NCBI RefSeq assembly: GCF_004698125.1
Contig: NZ_ML214297.1
Coordinates: forward strand, 2,186,226-2,250,225
DNA length: 64,000 nucleotides
Reading direction: 5' to 3'
Source: Halosimplex halophilum
GTDB taxonomy: Archaea; Halobacteriota; Halobacteria; Halobacteriales; Haloarculaceae
Below are positions 26,835 to 35,287 of this stretch, in pieces (position 1 is the stretch's first letter; the number at the start of each line of letters is the position of its first letter). The notes beneath the pieces were generated by a model, which made no database searches, had not been told where the DNA came from, and saw only the letters and a program-made list of their open reading frames with translations. Position numbers and translations under genes: made by a program.

Positions 26835-28270
26835 TCCAGACGCACCTCCTCGACCCGCAGCCGGCTACTGCCGCCCTGCCAGAAGTTGAGTCGCAGCGAC
26901 GGCGACGAGCGGTCGACTCCCGCCGCCGCCATGTCGACGCGGACCTCCCCCGTCGTCGTGCCGACGGCGTCGTCGGTCACGTCGGCGAGCATGGTGCGGA
27001 CCCCGCCCATGTCGAACAGCACTTCCGACGCCTCGTCCCCGTCGGCGCCGCTGACTTCCAGGACCAGGTCGTCGTAGTCGCTCACGTCGCGGTTGATCTG
27101 CTCCTGGAACCAGCCGCCGTTGTCGTACTCCAGGACGAGGGCACCGTCCTCGACCTCGCCGGAGCCGTTCTCGAACGACCCCGCCCCGCACCACTCGCCG
27201 AGGTCGTTCTGGTTGCTCGACCACGCCGGGTCGCCGTCGTAGTCGTTGACGACGAGGGCGTCCCCCGAGCCGTCCCCGGGGTCGTCCGCCGGGGTGTCGG
27301 TCGGCGTGTCGGGTTCGTCCGTGGGCGTGTCGGTCGGTGTGTCCGTGGGCGTGTCCGTCGGCGTCGGGGTCGGCGAGCCGCCGCCGTTGTCCGCGGACTC
27401 GCCGGAGCCGCTGGCGTAGGTCGTCCCGTTGACGGTCACGTCGAACCGTTCGTAGGTGGTCTGGCCGACACAGCCCGCCCAGTACTCGTTGCCGAGTTCG
27501 ATCCCGGAGAGCCAGAGGTCCTCGCTGACGCCGTGTTCGTCGGTCATGTAGTCGACGATCGGCTTCAGGTCGACCTTCCCGCCGTCGTGGCCGCCCTGGA
27601 TGCGGAAGATGTAGAAGTCGGCGCTGGTGCCGCCGGAGTTGTAGGTCGTCCAGTGGTCGACCGTGTTGCCGTACCGGTCGGTCCAGACGGCCTCGGCCTC
27701 GACGGCGCCGTGGTCGTGCTGGTCGTTCCAGTCCAGCAGCAGCATGATCTCGTACTGGTGGGTCTCGGTCTGCTCGCTGACCGGCTGCTCCATCAGCCAC
27801 CACTCCTCGGCCCAGTCCCACTCGCCGCCGGACTGGCTGTAGTCGGCCTCGACGTCGATGACGAGTTCGTCGACGTCCCGCCGTCGCACCGGGAACTCGG
27901 CGACGCCGGTGTCCGAGCCCCACGGCTTGGTGCCGACGAGCACCTGCGGGTAGTTGATCCCCCCGCCGGTGTCCGAGGCGTCGAAGTCGTAGCCGTAGCT
28001 GCCGTCCTCGTTGAGCCAGATACACTGGTCGGCCGCCGAGTTGCCCCACTGGTTGTCCACCAGCGAGAAGCCGTCGGCCACCTCGATGGTGCCGTAGTCG
28101 GAGTCGCAGACCTCCTCGACTCTCGCCGCCGCGGCCCGCTCGCCCAGGCCGACGGCGAGGCCGCCGGCGCCGAGCGCGGCCCCGGCCTTGAGGACGCTCC
28201 GTCTGGTCGTGTCGGCGGCGTCCGCCGCGCTGTCGTCGCTCGATTCGGTCGTGTGGTCGTCTCGTGTCAT
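26831..28270 (-). CDS. Tat-exported GH12-like endoglucanase with C-terminal WQG module
   Basis: 479 residues. Tat motif TTRRSVLKAG (21-30). Catalytic beta-jelly-roll about 50-290 with GH12 landmarks: LVDNQWGNSA, NYPQVLVGTKPW, nucleophile Glu174 in YEIMLLLDW and likely acid/base Glu258 in GIELGNEYW. Thr/Pro linker 299-335, WQG module type A about 340-479 ending VRLE. GH12 enzymes cut cellulose, xyloglucan or mixed-linkage glucan by a retaining mechanism. Stop codon overlaps the GTG of the next gene, indicating tight translational coupling. The assignment rests on motifs and overall layout. Confidence 0.82.
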   Translation of the reverse strand: MTRDDHTTESSDDSAADAADTTRRSVLKAGAALGAGGLAVGLGERAAAARVEEVCDSDYGTIEVADGFSLVDNQWGNSAADQCIWLNEDGSYGYDFDASDTGGGINYPQVLVGTKPWGSDTGVAEFPVRRRDVDELVIDVEADYSQSGGEWDWAEEWWLMEQPVSEQTETHQYEIMLLLDWNDQHDHGAVEAEAVWTDRYGNTVDHWTTYNSGGTSADFYIFRIQGGHDGGKVDLKPIVDYMTDEHGVSEDLWLSGIELGNEYWAGCVGQTTYERFDVTVNGTTYASGSGESADNGGGSPTPTPTDTPTDTPTDTPTDEPDTPTDTPADDPGDGSGDALVVNDYDGDPAWSSNQNDLGEWCGAGSFENGSGEVEDGALVLEYDNGGWFQEQINRDVSDYDDLVLEVSGADGDEASEVLFDMGGVRTMLADVTDDAVGTTTGEVRVDMAAAGVDRSSPSLRLNFWQGGSSRLRVEEVRLE

Positions 28271-28306
28271 GTGTCCGTGTGTGCCGTGCGTGCCGTGCTG
28301 TCTCCG

Positions 28307-28828
28307 TCAGCTGTACTCCCCGTCGGCCGACCTCTCGGTCCGGTCGGCCGGTCCGTCGGCCCGGCGAGCCGTTCCGTCGGCGCGGTCGACCTGGTCGGTC
28401 CTCCCGCCGGGAGCGCCCGACCGCGGCGAGCGCGAGTCCGGGCGGCGCGTCACCGGTGCGCCGTCGGCCTCGTCGGCCGCGGGGTCGAGCGGGTCGGTCG
28501 TCAGCCGCGCGGTCGCGGGGCGGGACTCGATGCCCGCGCCATCGACGGCCGTGACGCCGACCCGGTGGGTCGTCGCGGGCGCGAGGTTGGCGAGCGCGAC
28601 GCGCGTCCGCTCGCGGCCGGCCTCGGCCCGCTTGGTCCCGTCGACGTAGACGTTGTAGTGGTCGGTCCGGGCCGGCGCCGTCGACGACCACGAGAGCGCG
28701 GCCGTGACGGCGGTGGTCCCGTCGACGGACAGCCCGGTGGGCGCGGCCCGCGCGACCGGCGCAGTACCCCCGGTACCGCGGTCGCGCGGACCCCCCTCGT
28801 CCCCGTCGGCGTGCTCGTTCCGTGTCAT
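28307..28828 (-). CDS. Small Fn3-domain protein without a signal peptide
   Basis: 173 residues. One fibronectin type III domain (about 28-113: APTGLSVDGTTAVTAALSWSS, then DHYNVYVDGTKR and HRVGVTAVDGAG), close in sequence to the Fn3 domains of the neighbouring hydrolases, followed by a disordered Arg/Asp-rich tail. No Tat or Sec signal and no catalytic domain. It may be a remnant of a larger hydrolase whose catalytic and export parts were deleted. In operon position, 36 bases before the GH12 gene and 81 after the GH5 gene at 28910. Confidence 0.55.
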   Translation of the reverse strand: MTRNEHADGDEGGPRDRGTGGTAPVARAAPTGLSVDGTTAVTAALSWSSTAPARTDHYNVYVDGTKRAEAGRERTRVALANLAPATTHRVGVTAVDGAGIESRPATARLTTDPLDPAADEADGAPVTRRPDSRSPRSGAPGGRTDQVDRADGTARRADGPADRTERSADGEYS

Positions 28829-28909
28829 GGCTGGACCGCGTGTCGGGCGCCCGGCGGTCGCCCCCCGGCGTCCGGACCGACCCGGCCGCCGACGACCGCC
28901 GTCGGCGGG

Positions 28910-30916
28910 TTACTCCAGGTGGATGCCGCTGATCGCGAGCGTGCTACTGCCGCCCTGCCAGAAGTTCAGCCGCACCGAGGGCGACGAGCGGTCGACGCCC
29001 GCCGACTCCAGGTCGACGCGGACTTCCCCCGTGCTCGTGCCGACCGAGTCGTCGGTCACGTCGGCGAGCATGGTGCGGACGCCGCCCATGTCGAAGAGGA
29101 TCTCGGACTCCTCGCCCCCGTCCGCGCCGCGGACGGTGAACACGAGCGTCGAGTAGTCCGAGACGTCGCGGTTGATCTGCTCCTGGAACCAGCCGCCGTT
29201 GTCGTACTCCAGGGTGAGCTCGCCGCCGGACTCCTCGCCGGAGCCGTTCTCGAAGGACCCGGCCCCGCACCACTCGCCCAGGTCGTTCCGGTGGCTCGAC
29301 CAGCCCGGGTCCCCGTCGTAGTTGTCGACGACCAGCCCCTCGCTGGGCGTCTCGGGGGCGTCCGTCGGCGTCGGGGTGTCCGTCGGGGTGTTCGGCTCGT
29401 CGGTCGGCGTCGGGCTGTCCGTCGGCGTCGGCGTGCTGGGCTGGGTCGTGGTGGTGGTCGTGGTCGTCGCGGTGTCCTCCTCGTCGGGGTTCGGGAGGTC
29501 GTCGTTGCGGTGCTGTTCGAGGTAGTCCTGCCACCACTGGCCGGGGCGGGCCTGGTAGTCCCAGATCTCCCAGGTGCCGTCCTGGCTGGAGTCGTGCTGG
29601 AAGAAGGCGGGCTCCCAGGTGTGGTCGAAGTTCCAGCAGATCGGGTGGACCGGGTACTCGTCGATGAACGTCTCGAACTCGTCGGCGTACTCGTCGGCCG
29701 TGCCCTCGAGGAAGCTGAAGTTGTCCTTGCCGCCGCCCTCGGCCCAGCCGAACTCGCTGAAGAAGACCGGGACCTCCTCGGCGGGCGTCCCGTAGTAGTC
29801 CGACAGCGGCCGGAGGCTGTCGTGGGTGTAGACGTGCCCCGTGTAGCAGATGTCCTCGCCCTGGAACTCGTTTTGCGGCGCCCAGTAGGTGTACTGGCTC
29901 CACCGGGGCGACCCGATGGTCAGGAGGTTGTCGGCGTGCTCGCGGACCGTGTCGATCCACGGCTGGGCCCGCTCGACCCACATGTCCCAGTACTGCTTGG
30001 ACACGTCGGCCATCACGTCGGTATCCTGGCCGGCGTCCTCGCCGGCGTGGGGCACCCGGTCGGGCGCCCCCCAGTCGCCGGCGTAGGGGCCGGTCGGCTC
30101 GTTGTACACGTCGTAGATGACGTGCGAGCGGTCGCTGTAGCGGGGCGCGACGAAGTTCCAGAACATGTGCAGCTCCTCGTCGAGCTCGGCGGCGTACTCC
30201 TCGGTGTAGCCGTCGAGCTCGGAAGCCTGGTCCTCGGAGTGCCAGAGGACGCCCCGCTCGCCGCAGAATCCCAGGTCGTTCGGGAACGTCTCCGCCCCGC
30301 ACTGGTACTCGCCGATGTCCGCCTCGTTCTGGGGCTGGTGGAAGATCGGGAAGTGGCGGTGGTAGTCGATCATCACGTACAGCCCCTGCTCCTCGGCGGC
30401 GTCGACCAGCGGGTCGACGTACGTCGAGAAGTACGTCTCCATGTCGCTCTCGTCGATCTGGCCGGGCAGCAGCGGCCCCCAGTCGTCGTCGTGGACCATC
30501 TGGAGGTCGTTCGCGGCGCTGGAGATGTCCTGGGGCTGGGTCGGGATCCGGATGATCCGGCTGTACCAGCCGCCCTCGTCGGCGTCGTCGGTGCTGGTCG
30601 CCTTCTCGAACACCCCCATGGTGTCCTTGCCGCGCCAGCTGCGGGCCAGCCGCGCCGGGTCGGCGATGTTGACCCCGCGGAGGATGACCTCGTTGCCGCT
30701 GGGGTCTTTGAGCTTGTTGCCGTCGCGGTGCAGCTGCGGCGTGTCGATCCCGACCGCCGCGACCGAGCCCATCAGGGCGTCGGCGAAGCCGGCGGTGACC
30801 GCGGCCGCCCCCGTCGCCTTCAGGACGCTCCGCCGCGAGAACCGTCCCGCCGAGTCGGAGGTCGATACGTCGTCGTTCGATGCCTGTGCGCCGTCGTGTG
30901 TGCCGTTGTCGCTCAT
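28910..30916 (-). CDS. Tat-exported GH5 cellulase with Thr-rich linker and C-terminal WQG module
   Basis: 668 residues. Tat motif FSRRSVLKATG (26-36). GH5 catalytic domain about 57-455 with acid/base Glu273 (DVYNEP) and nucleophile Glu388 (FSEFGW); an insert around 195-240 (contains Cys206 and Cys218) is absent from the sister enzymes. Linker begins with a run of eight Thr then TPTPTDSPTPTDEP-like repeats. WQG module type A from about 530, ending IHLE. Predicted extracellular endoglucanase. 27 bases downstream of the 30944 gene, so co-transcribed. Confidence 0.88.
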   Translation of the reverse strand: MSDNGTHDGAQASNDDVSTSDSAGRFSRRSVLKATGAAAVTAGFADALMGSVAAVGIDTPQLHRDGNKLKDPSGNEVILRGVNIADPARLARSWRGKDTMGVFEKATSTDDADEGGWYSRIIRIPTQPQDISSAANDLQMVHDDDWGPLLPGQIDESDMETYFSTYVDPLVDAAEEQGLYVMIDYHRHFPIFHQPQNEADIGEYQCGAETFPNDLGFCGERGVLWHSEDQASELDGYTEEYAAELDEELHMFWNFVAPRYSDRSHVIYDVYNEPTGPYAGDWGAPDRVPHAGEDAGQDTDVMADVSKQYWDMWVERAQPWIDTVREHADNLLTIGSPRWSQYTYWAPQNEFQGEDICYTGHVYTHDSLRPLSDYYGTPAEEVPVFFSEFGWAEGGGKDNFSFLEGTADEYADEFETFIDEYPVHPICWNFDHTWEPAFFQHDSSQDGTWEIWDYQARPGQWWQDYLEQHRNDDLPNPDEEDTATTTTTTTTQPSTPTPTDSPTPTDEPNTPTDTPTPTDAPETPSEGLVVDNYDGDPGWSSHRNDLGEWCGAGSFENGSGEESGGELTLEYDNGGWFQEQINRDVSDYSTLVFTVRGADGGEESEILFDMGGVRTMLADVTDDSVGTSTGEVRVDLESAGVDRSSPSVRLNFWQGGSSTLAISGIHLE

Positions 30917-30943
30917 TGGTAGGGTGTGGGTTCGTCTGTCGGG

Positions 30944-32842
30944 CTATTCGAGTCGGATCTCGGAGAGTTCGAGCGTGCTGGCTCCCCCCTGCCAGAAGTT
31001 CAGCCGCACCGAGAGGCTGGACGACGAGCGGTCGACGCCCGCCGACTCCAGGTCGACGCGGACTTCCCCCGTACTCGTGCCGACCGAGTCGTCGGTGACG
31101 TTACCGAGCACGGTGCGGACGCCGCCCATGTCGAAGAGGATCTCGGACTCCTCGCCCCCGTCGGCGCCGCTGACCTCGAAGACCAGCGTCGAGTAGCCCT
31201 CGACGGACTGGTTGATCTGCTCCTGGAACCAGCCGCCGTTGTCGTACTCCAGAACGAGCGTGCCGTCCTCGACCTCGCCGGAGCCGTTCTCGAAGGACCC
31301 GGCCCCGCACCACTGCCCGAGGTCGTTCCGGTGGGACGACCACGCCGGGTCCCCGTCGTAGTCGTTGACCACCAGCGCGTCGGCCGCCGGCGTGTCCGTC
31401 GGCGTGTTGGGCTCGTCCGTCGGCGTCTCCGGTTCGTCCGTGGGAGTGTCGGGTTCGTCGGTCGGCGTCTCCGGTTCGTCGGTCGGCGTGTTCGGTTCGT
31501 CGGTGGGCTCGTCCGTCGGCGGCTGCACCGTCCCCTCGCCGGGGATGCCGTCGTTGCGGTACTGTTCGAGCCAGCTCTTGATGTCGTCGCCCATGCCGCC
31601 GCTGCCGGTGGTCAGCGTCCACTCGCAGGGCAGGTCCGAGCAGGCCTCCGGGACCGTGCCGTTGTACGGGTCGCCGACGGAGTCGTTGGCGTTGTCGGCG
31701 AACGGCCGACTGAACATGACCGGGCGCCAGACGGGGTCCGCGCACCACGCCGTCCAGTGGATGGCGGGGCTCTTCTCCAGGAAGTCGTGGAAGGCGTCGC
31801 CGAACTCGTCGGTCCCCCCGATGTACTGGCCGGCGTTCTCCTCCCAGCCGAACTCGGTGACGAACAGCGGCGCCTGTTCGTAGACGCCCTCGACGCCCTC
31901 GCCGTTGATCGAGGCGTCCTCCCAGTTCTGCTGCCTGCTGGAGTTGTGTCCCGGGTAGATGTGGAAGGTGTAGGCGATGTCCTCGCCGTCGAACTCCTCG
32001 ACGAGGGCGCCCTCCGGGCTCTGGCTCCAGGAGGGCGACCCCATCAGGATGAGGTTGTCCGCGTGGCTGCGGATCGTGTCGACCCACGGCTGGGCCATCT
32101 CCAGCCAGAGCTGCCAGATGTCGGCGACCCACTGGGTGTCCGTCGGGTCCTCCCACATCCCGGGCTCGGTCGGCTCGTTGTACACCTCGTAGAGGACGTG
32201 GCTGTCCTCGGCGTACCGCGGCGCGACCGTGTCCCAGAACATGTCGACCTCGTCCTGGAGTTCGGTGTTGACGGGGCCGTCCTGGCCCTCCGCCCACTGC
32301 ACGTCGCGGTGGCGGTGGTAGTCGATGATGCAGTAGACGCCCCGCTCGGCGCAGCGCTGGACGACCTCGTCGAGGTGGTTCGTCAGGTAGCTCTCAAGCT
32401 GGCTCTCGTCGAACGCCGGGACCGGCGGGCCCGACCCGGGCTCGTACTCGCCGATGTCGACCGGCTGGACCGGGACGCGGATCATCCGCGGGTACCAGCC
32501 GTTGCTCGCGTCGGTGAGGGTGTCGATCACCTGGACGGCGTCCTTCCCGCGGGCCTGCGAGGTGACGTTGATCCGCTTGGGGTCGGCGATGTTGACCCCC
32601 CGCAGCGTCACGACGTTGCCGTCGGGGTCTTTGATCAGGTTGCCGTCGCGGTGCAGCCGGGGCGTCGGGATCCCGGCCGACGCCGACCCGACGGCGCCCG
32701 CGCCGACGCCGAGCGCGACCGCACCGGCCGCAGCGGTCCCCTTCAGGAACGTGCGGCGGGACGGTCCCCCCTCGTCCGCGCTCGATCCGTTGGAATGCGA
32801 TGCCTCTCGTCCCCCGTCAGGAGGTTGCTGTTCGTTTGTCAT
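30944..32842 (-). CDS. Tat-exported GH5 cellulase with C-terminal WQG module; first gene of cluster
   Basis: 632 residues. Tat motif PSRRTFLKGTA (27-37). GH5 domain about 57-440 with acid/base Glu223 (EVYNEP) and nucleophile Glu330 (VTEFGW); His-rich DYHRHRD strand present. Linker of six PTDEPxT-type repeats, then type-A WQG module ending IRLE. An in-frame ATG at 32884 would lie only about 12 bases after the TATA box, so the ATG at 32842 is chosen. As the first gene after the regulator, its promoter probably drives the polycistronic block to 17097. Confidence 0.9.
   Translation of the reverse strand: MTNEQQPPDGGREASHSNGSSADEGGPSRRTFLKGTAAAGAVALGVGAGAVGSASAGIPTPRLHRDGNLIKDPDGNVVTLRGVNIADPKRINVTSQARGKDAVQVIDTLTDASNGWYPRMIRVPVQPVDIGEYEPGSGPPVPAFDESQLESYLTNHLDEVVQRCAERGVYCIIDYHRHRDVQWAEGQDGPVNTELQDEVDMFWDTVAPRYAEDSHVLYEVYNEPTEPGMWEDPTDTQWVADIWQLWLEMAQPWVDTIRSHADNLILMGSPSWSQSPEGALVEEFDGEDIAYTFHIYPGHNSSRQQNWEDASINGEGVEGVYEQAPLFVTEFGWEENAGQYIGGTDEFGDAFHDFLEKSPAIHWTAWCADPVWRPVMFSRPFADNANDSVGDPYNGTVPEACSDLPCEWTLTTGSGGMGDDIKSWLEQYRNDGIPGEGTVQPPTDEPTDEPNTPTDEPETPTDEPDTPTDEPETPTDEPNTPTDTPAADALVVNDYDGDPAWSSHRNDLGQWCGAGSFENGSGEVEDGTLVLEYDNGGWFQEQINQSVEGYSTLVFEVSGADGGEESEILFDMGGVRTVLGNVTDDSVGTSTGEVRVDLESAGVDRSSSSLSVRLNFWQGGASTLELSEIRLE
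31388..31521 (-). repeat. Tandem PTDEPxT-coding linker repeat
   Basis: About six imperfect 21-base units encode Pro-Thr-Asp-Glu-Pro-(N/E/D)-Thr between the GH5 and WQG domains. Similar but shorter arrays occur in the linkers at 27290-27370, 17555-17650 and 13590-13740. Confidence 0.8.
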
Positions 32843-33277
32843 CTCGACCTCCGATACACACCGAGTGGTGTGTGAACCGTACATCGAACGACCGGTATAA
32901 AACGTTTTTCTAGCCCGAGATATAATGAATTACTTGGTTTGTGAATAACAGTTTTCAGGCCTCGAAACACCAAAATACGGCAATTAGGGAGTTTCGATCC
33001 ACTATGAAAATTTTGTGGTAGGTCATAGTATATATGTTGATAAGTAACGAGAATGATTAGATCGGTCGGCGGAGAGTTCGGCGTCGAAACCCGGGAGTGC
33101 CGGACGTTCTTTCCACTCGGCTATCGTTTATACAGCAGTTAATACAAATATTTTACACCCGACCACTATATTACGGGTTGACACTATTCCCGTCGGCGAC
33201 CGGGTTCAGGAAAGGGGACCCCGCGACGGTCGGGCGGGTGAGTCACGCGGTGGGCGGGCGAGCCCGGCGGCGGTCGG
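32843..33277 (-). promoter_or_regulatory. Control region of the glycoside hydrolase cluster
   Basis: This 435-base stretch without a gene is markedly AT-rich compared with the surroundings. A minus-strand TTTTATA (32902-32896) gives a transcript start near 32872 and a ~30-base leader; a second TATA-like element lies at 32921-32927. Further upstream are an inverted repeat ACTATG (33001-33006) and CATAGT (33024-33029), and AT-rich patches at 33025-33060 and 33125-33180. The TrmB-family regulator gene ends at its far edge, so operator sites are expected here. Confidence 0.65.
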
Positions 33278-34348
33278 TCAGGCGAGCCACTCGATCCCGT
33301 CGACGGTGACGCGTTTGACCTCCAGGTCTTCGTCGAGCGCGCCCCAGCCGCCGACGGTACACCGGCCGTCCGGGGTCCAGAGGACGACCGTGGCCCGCCC
33401 GGAGAGGTCGGTCAGCGTGGGGCGTTGTCCGGTCCGCGCGGAGGTCGCGGAGTACCGGATGTCGGTGAGGACGCCCGAGACCTCGCGGTCGCGGCCGGAG
33501 TCGGGGTCGCGGCCGCTGACGGTCACCGAGACGATAGCGTCGTCCCACCACAGCGGGTGGACGTCCCGGATGAACTCCTCCAGGCAGACGTACACCGGCG
33601 GCCCCTCGCGGGACCGCGAGACCGTCTCCCAGTTCGCCCACAGGCAGGTCTGGAAGTACCACCGGAGGATGAAGGGGATGATGTCGTCGTTGATGACGAC
33701 GCCGTACGGGTCGGGCATCCGCGTCGTCGGCGCGAGACACGCCTCCGTCCGGTCGACGAGCGCGCAGAAGGGGCCGGGGAGGGGGCGCTCGCGGATCTCC
33801 GACACCACGTCGCTGACCGGGTGGTCCGCGATCCCCACCTCCCCCGACGGCGCGACCGACGCGCGCACCACCACGTCCGCCTCGAAGGCCTCGGTCAGGG
33901 CGCTCTCGTAGGCGACCAGCTGCTCGTCGGTCACCGCCAGGTCGACCGTCGAGTCGGCCTCGCGGATCAGCCCCTCGGCGTGGTCGACGACCGTGTCGAC
34001 CCGCTTGGTCACGTTCATCTTGTTGTCGCCCAGCGGCGACGCCTCCCAGCGGTCCTCGATCTCCTCGGCGACCGCCGAGAGCCGGTCGCTCTTGTCGTGG
34101 AGGTCCCGGACGAACTCGGCCGGCTCGCGCGCGCGAGCGTGCAGCGTCTCCCGGTCGAGCGTCTCCACGTACCCCATCTGCTCCAGCTCCGTCAGCACGT
34201 CGTAGATGCGCGGCACCGGGACCGAGCAGTTCCGCGCCACGTCCACGGCCGGCGACACACCCATGTCCAGCAGCGTCAGGTACGCGTCGGCCTGGTAGGA
34301 GGTCAGCCCCGCGTCCTCCAGTCCCCCCAGGATCTCGTCCCGTTCCAT
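33278..34348 (-). CDS. TrmB-family regulator, likely controller of the glycoside hydrolase cluster
   Basis: 356 residues. The N-terminal winged helix (about 1-75) includes AGLTSYQADAYLTLLDMG and VPVPRIYDVLTELEQMGYV. A coiled dimer linker (about 80-115) and a C-terminal TrmB sugar-sensing domain (about 125-355, with FILRWYFQTCLWANW and the terminal beta domain) follow. An in-frame ATG at 34372 would precede the expected transcript start; TATTAT on the minus strand (34386-34379) suits the ATG at 34348. It lies directly upstream of the cluster on the same strand. Ligand and operator are not deducible; oligosaccharide sensing is inference. Confidence 0.88.
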   Translation of the reverse strand: MERDEILGGLEDAGLTSYQADAYLTLLDMGVSPAVDVARNCSVPVPRIYDVLTELEQMGYVETLDRETLHARAREPAEFVRDLHDKSDRLSAVAEEIEDRWEASPLGDNKMNVTKRVDTVVDHAEGLIREADSTVDLAVTDEQLVAYESALTEAFEADVVVRASVAPSGEVGIADHPVSDVVSEIRERPLPGPFCALVDRTEACLAPTTRMPDPYGVVINDDIIPFILRWYFQTCLWANWETVSRSREGPPVYVCLEEFIRDVHPLWWDDAIVSVTVSGRDPDSGRDREVSGVLTDIRYSATSARTGQRPTLTDLSGRATVVLWTPDGRCTVGGWGALDEDLEVKRVTVDGIEWLA

Positions 34349-34582
34349 CGTGTTTAACCGGATATAATACACCAGTACAATAATATTCGCATGACACTAG
34401 TCGGCTCAGTGACAGCCGAGCGGGCCCCACCGCGGCGAGTTCGGATCCCTTAAGGGCGCGAGCGGGAAACTGGCGGGTAACTCGCTGGGCGGTCGGGCAC
34501 CAGCGGGCGCCTGCCTGTGCAGGTCGGGATGTGATCGCCGGCGACGGCGGTTGAACCACGCAACGCCCGGCGGTGAACACCC
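34349..34582. promoter_or_regulatory. Divergent promoter region, TrmB gene and L15e gene
   Basis: The left part contains the TrmB promoter (TATTAT near 34379-34386). The palindrome CCCTTAAGGG at 34448-34457 is a possible TATA/BRE for the ribosomal protein gene, giving a ~100-base leader. No open frame or RNA gene seen. Confidence 0.4.
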
Positions 34583-35173
34583 ATGGCAAAGAGCTTCTAC
34601 ACCTACATCCGGGACGCCTGGAAGGACCCGGACGACGGCAAGCTGGCGGAGTTGCAGTGGCAGCGAAAGCAGGAGTGGCGCGAGGAGGGCGCGCTCGAAC
34701 GCATCGAGCGCCCCACCCGCCTCGACCGCGCGCGCTCGCTCGGCTACAAGGCCAAGCAGGGCGTCGTGGTCGTCCGCGCGTCGATCCGCAAGGGCGGCGC
34801 CCGCAAGCAGCGCTTCACGGCCGGCCGACGGTCGAAGCGCCAGGGCGTCACGCGGATCACCCGCCGCAAGAACCTCCAGCGCGTCGCCGAGGAGCGCACC
34901 ACCCGCGTCTACCCGAACCTCCGCGTGCTCAACTCCTACCCCGTCGGGCAGGACGGCAGCCAGAAGTGGTTCGAGGTGATCCTCGTCGACCCCGAACACC
35001 CCGCGATCGAGAACGACGACGACCTCTCGTGGATCTGCGAGGACCAGCACACCGACCGCGCGCTGCGCGGGCTGACCAGCGCCGGCCGCCGCAACCGCGG
35101 GCTGAACAACCGCGGCAAGGGCACCGAGCGCACGCGGCCGAGCCTCTCCAGCAACGAGAACCGCGGCCGGTAA
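34583..35173 (+). CDS. rpl15e: 50S ribosomal protein L15e
   Basis: 196 residues, full length for the archaeal/eukaryotic L15e family. Recognisable throughout: MAKSFYTYIRDAWK, the RLDRARSLGYKAKQG segment, the basic RNA-binding RKGGARKQRF and GRRSKRQG stretches, RVYPNLRVLNSY, and the C-terminal GRRNRGLNNRGKG. Component of the large ribosomal subunit. Monocistronic here, convergent with phytoene synthase and followed by a T-run. Confidence 0.97.
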   Translation: MAKSFYTYIRDAWKDPDDGKLAELQWQRKQEWREEGALERIERPTRLDRARSLGYKAKQGVVVVRASIRKGGARKQRFTAGRRSKRQGVTRITRRKNLQRVAEERTTRVYPNLRVLNSYPVGQDGSQKWFEVILVDPEHPAIENDDDLSWICEDQHTDRALRGLTSAGRRNRGLNNRGKGTERTRPSLSSNENRGR

Positions 35174-35197
35174 CCCCGGCGACCGCAGCGACGGTTT

Positions 35198-35207
35198 TTC
35201 GCGTCTC
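35198..35207 (+). terminator. T-run after L15e gene
   Basis: GGTTTTTCGC about 25 bases after the stop codon; short T-runs are typical archaeal termination signals. Weak evidence on its own. Confidence 0.35.
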
Positions 35208-35287
35208 CGACCGGACAGCGGTTGCTTCGGGGACGGGAGTACGGGACGCCGAGAGCGGAAGACGAGGACAGCGAGCGACGGGAGACC

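Noticed and set aside
20505..27077. A 2190-codon open frame on the plus strand, antisense to the GH10/GH5 genes
   Set aside because: Arises from the high-GC, strongly biased codons of the real minus-strand genes; the translation is rich in Arg/Val/Gly, has no domain, and spans several genuine gene boundaries.
13138..32842. Cellulosome (dockerin-cohesin) organisation
   Set aside because: No dockerin calcium-binding repeats or cohesin domains are visible; the shared WQG module lacks the duplicated DxNxD pattern of dockerins.
13138..32842. Type-A WQG tail as an archaeosortase or other sorting signal
   Set aside because: There is no PGF-type motif, no terminal membrane helix and no basic tail; the type-B relatives occur at N-terminal and internal positions, which fits a binding module better.
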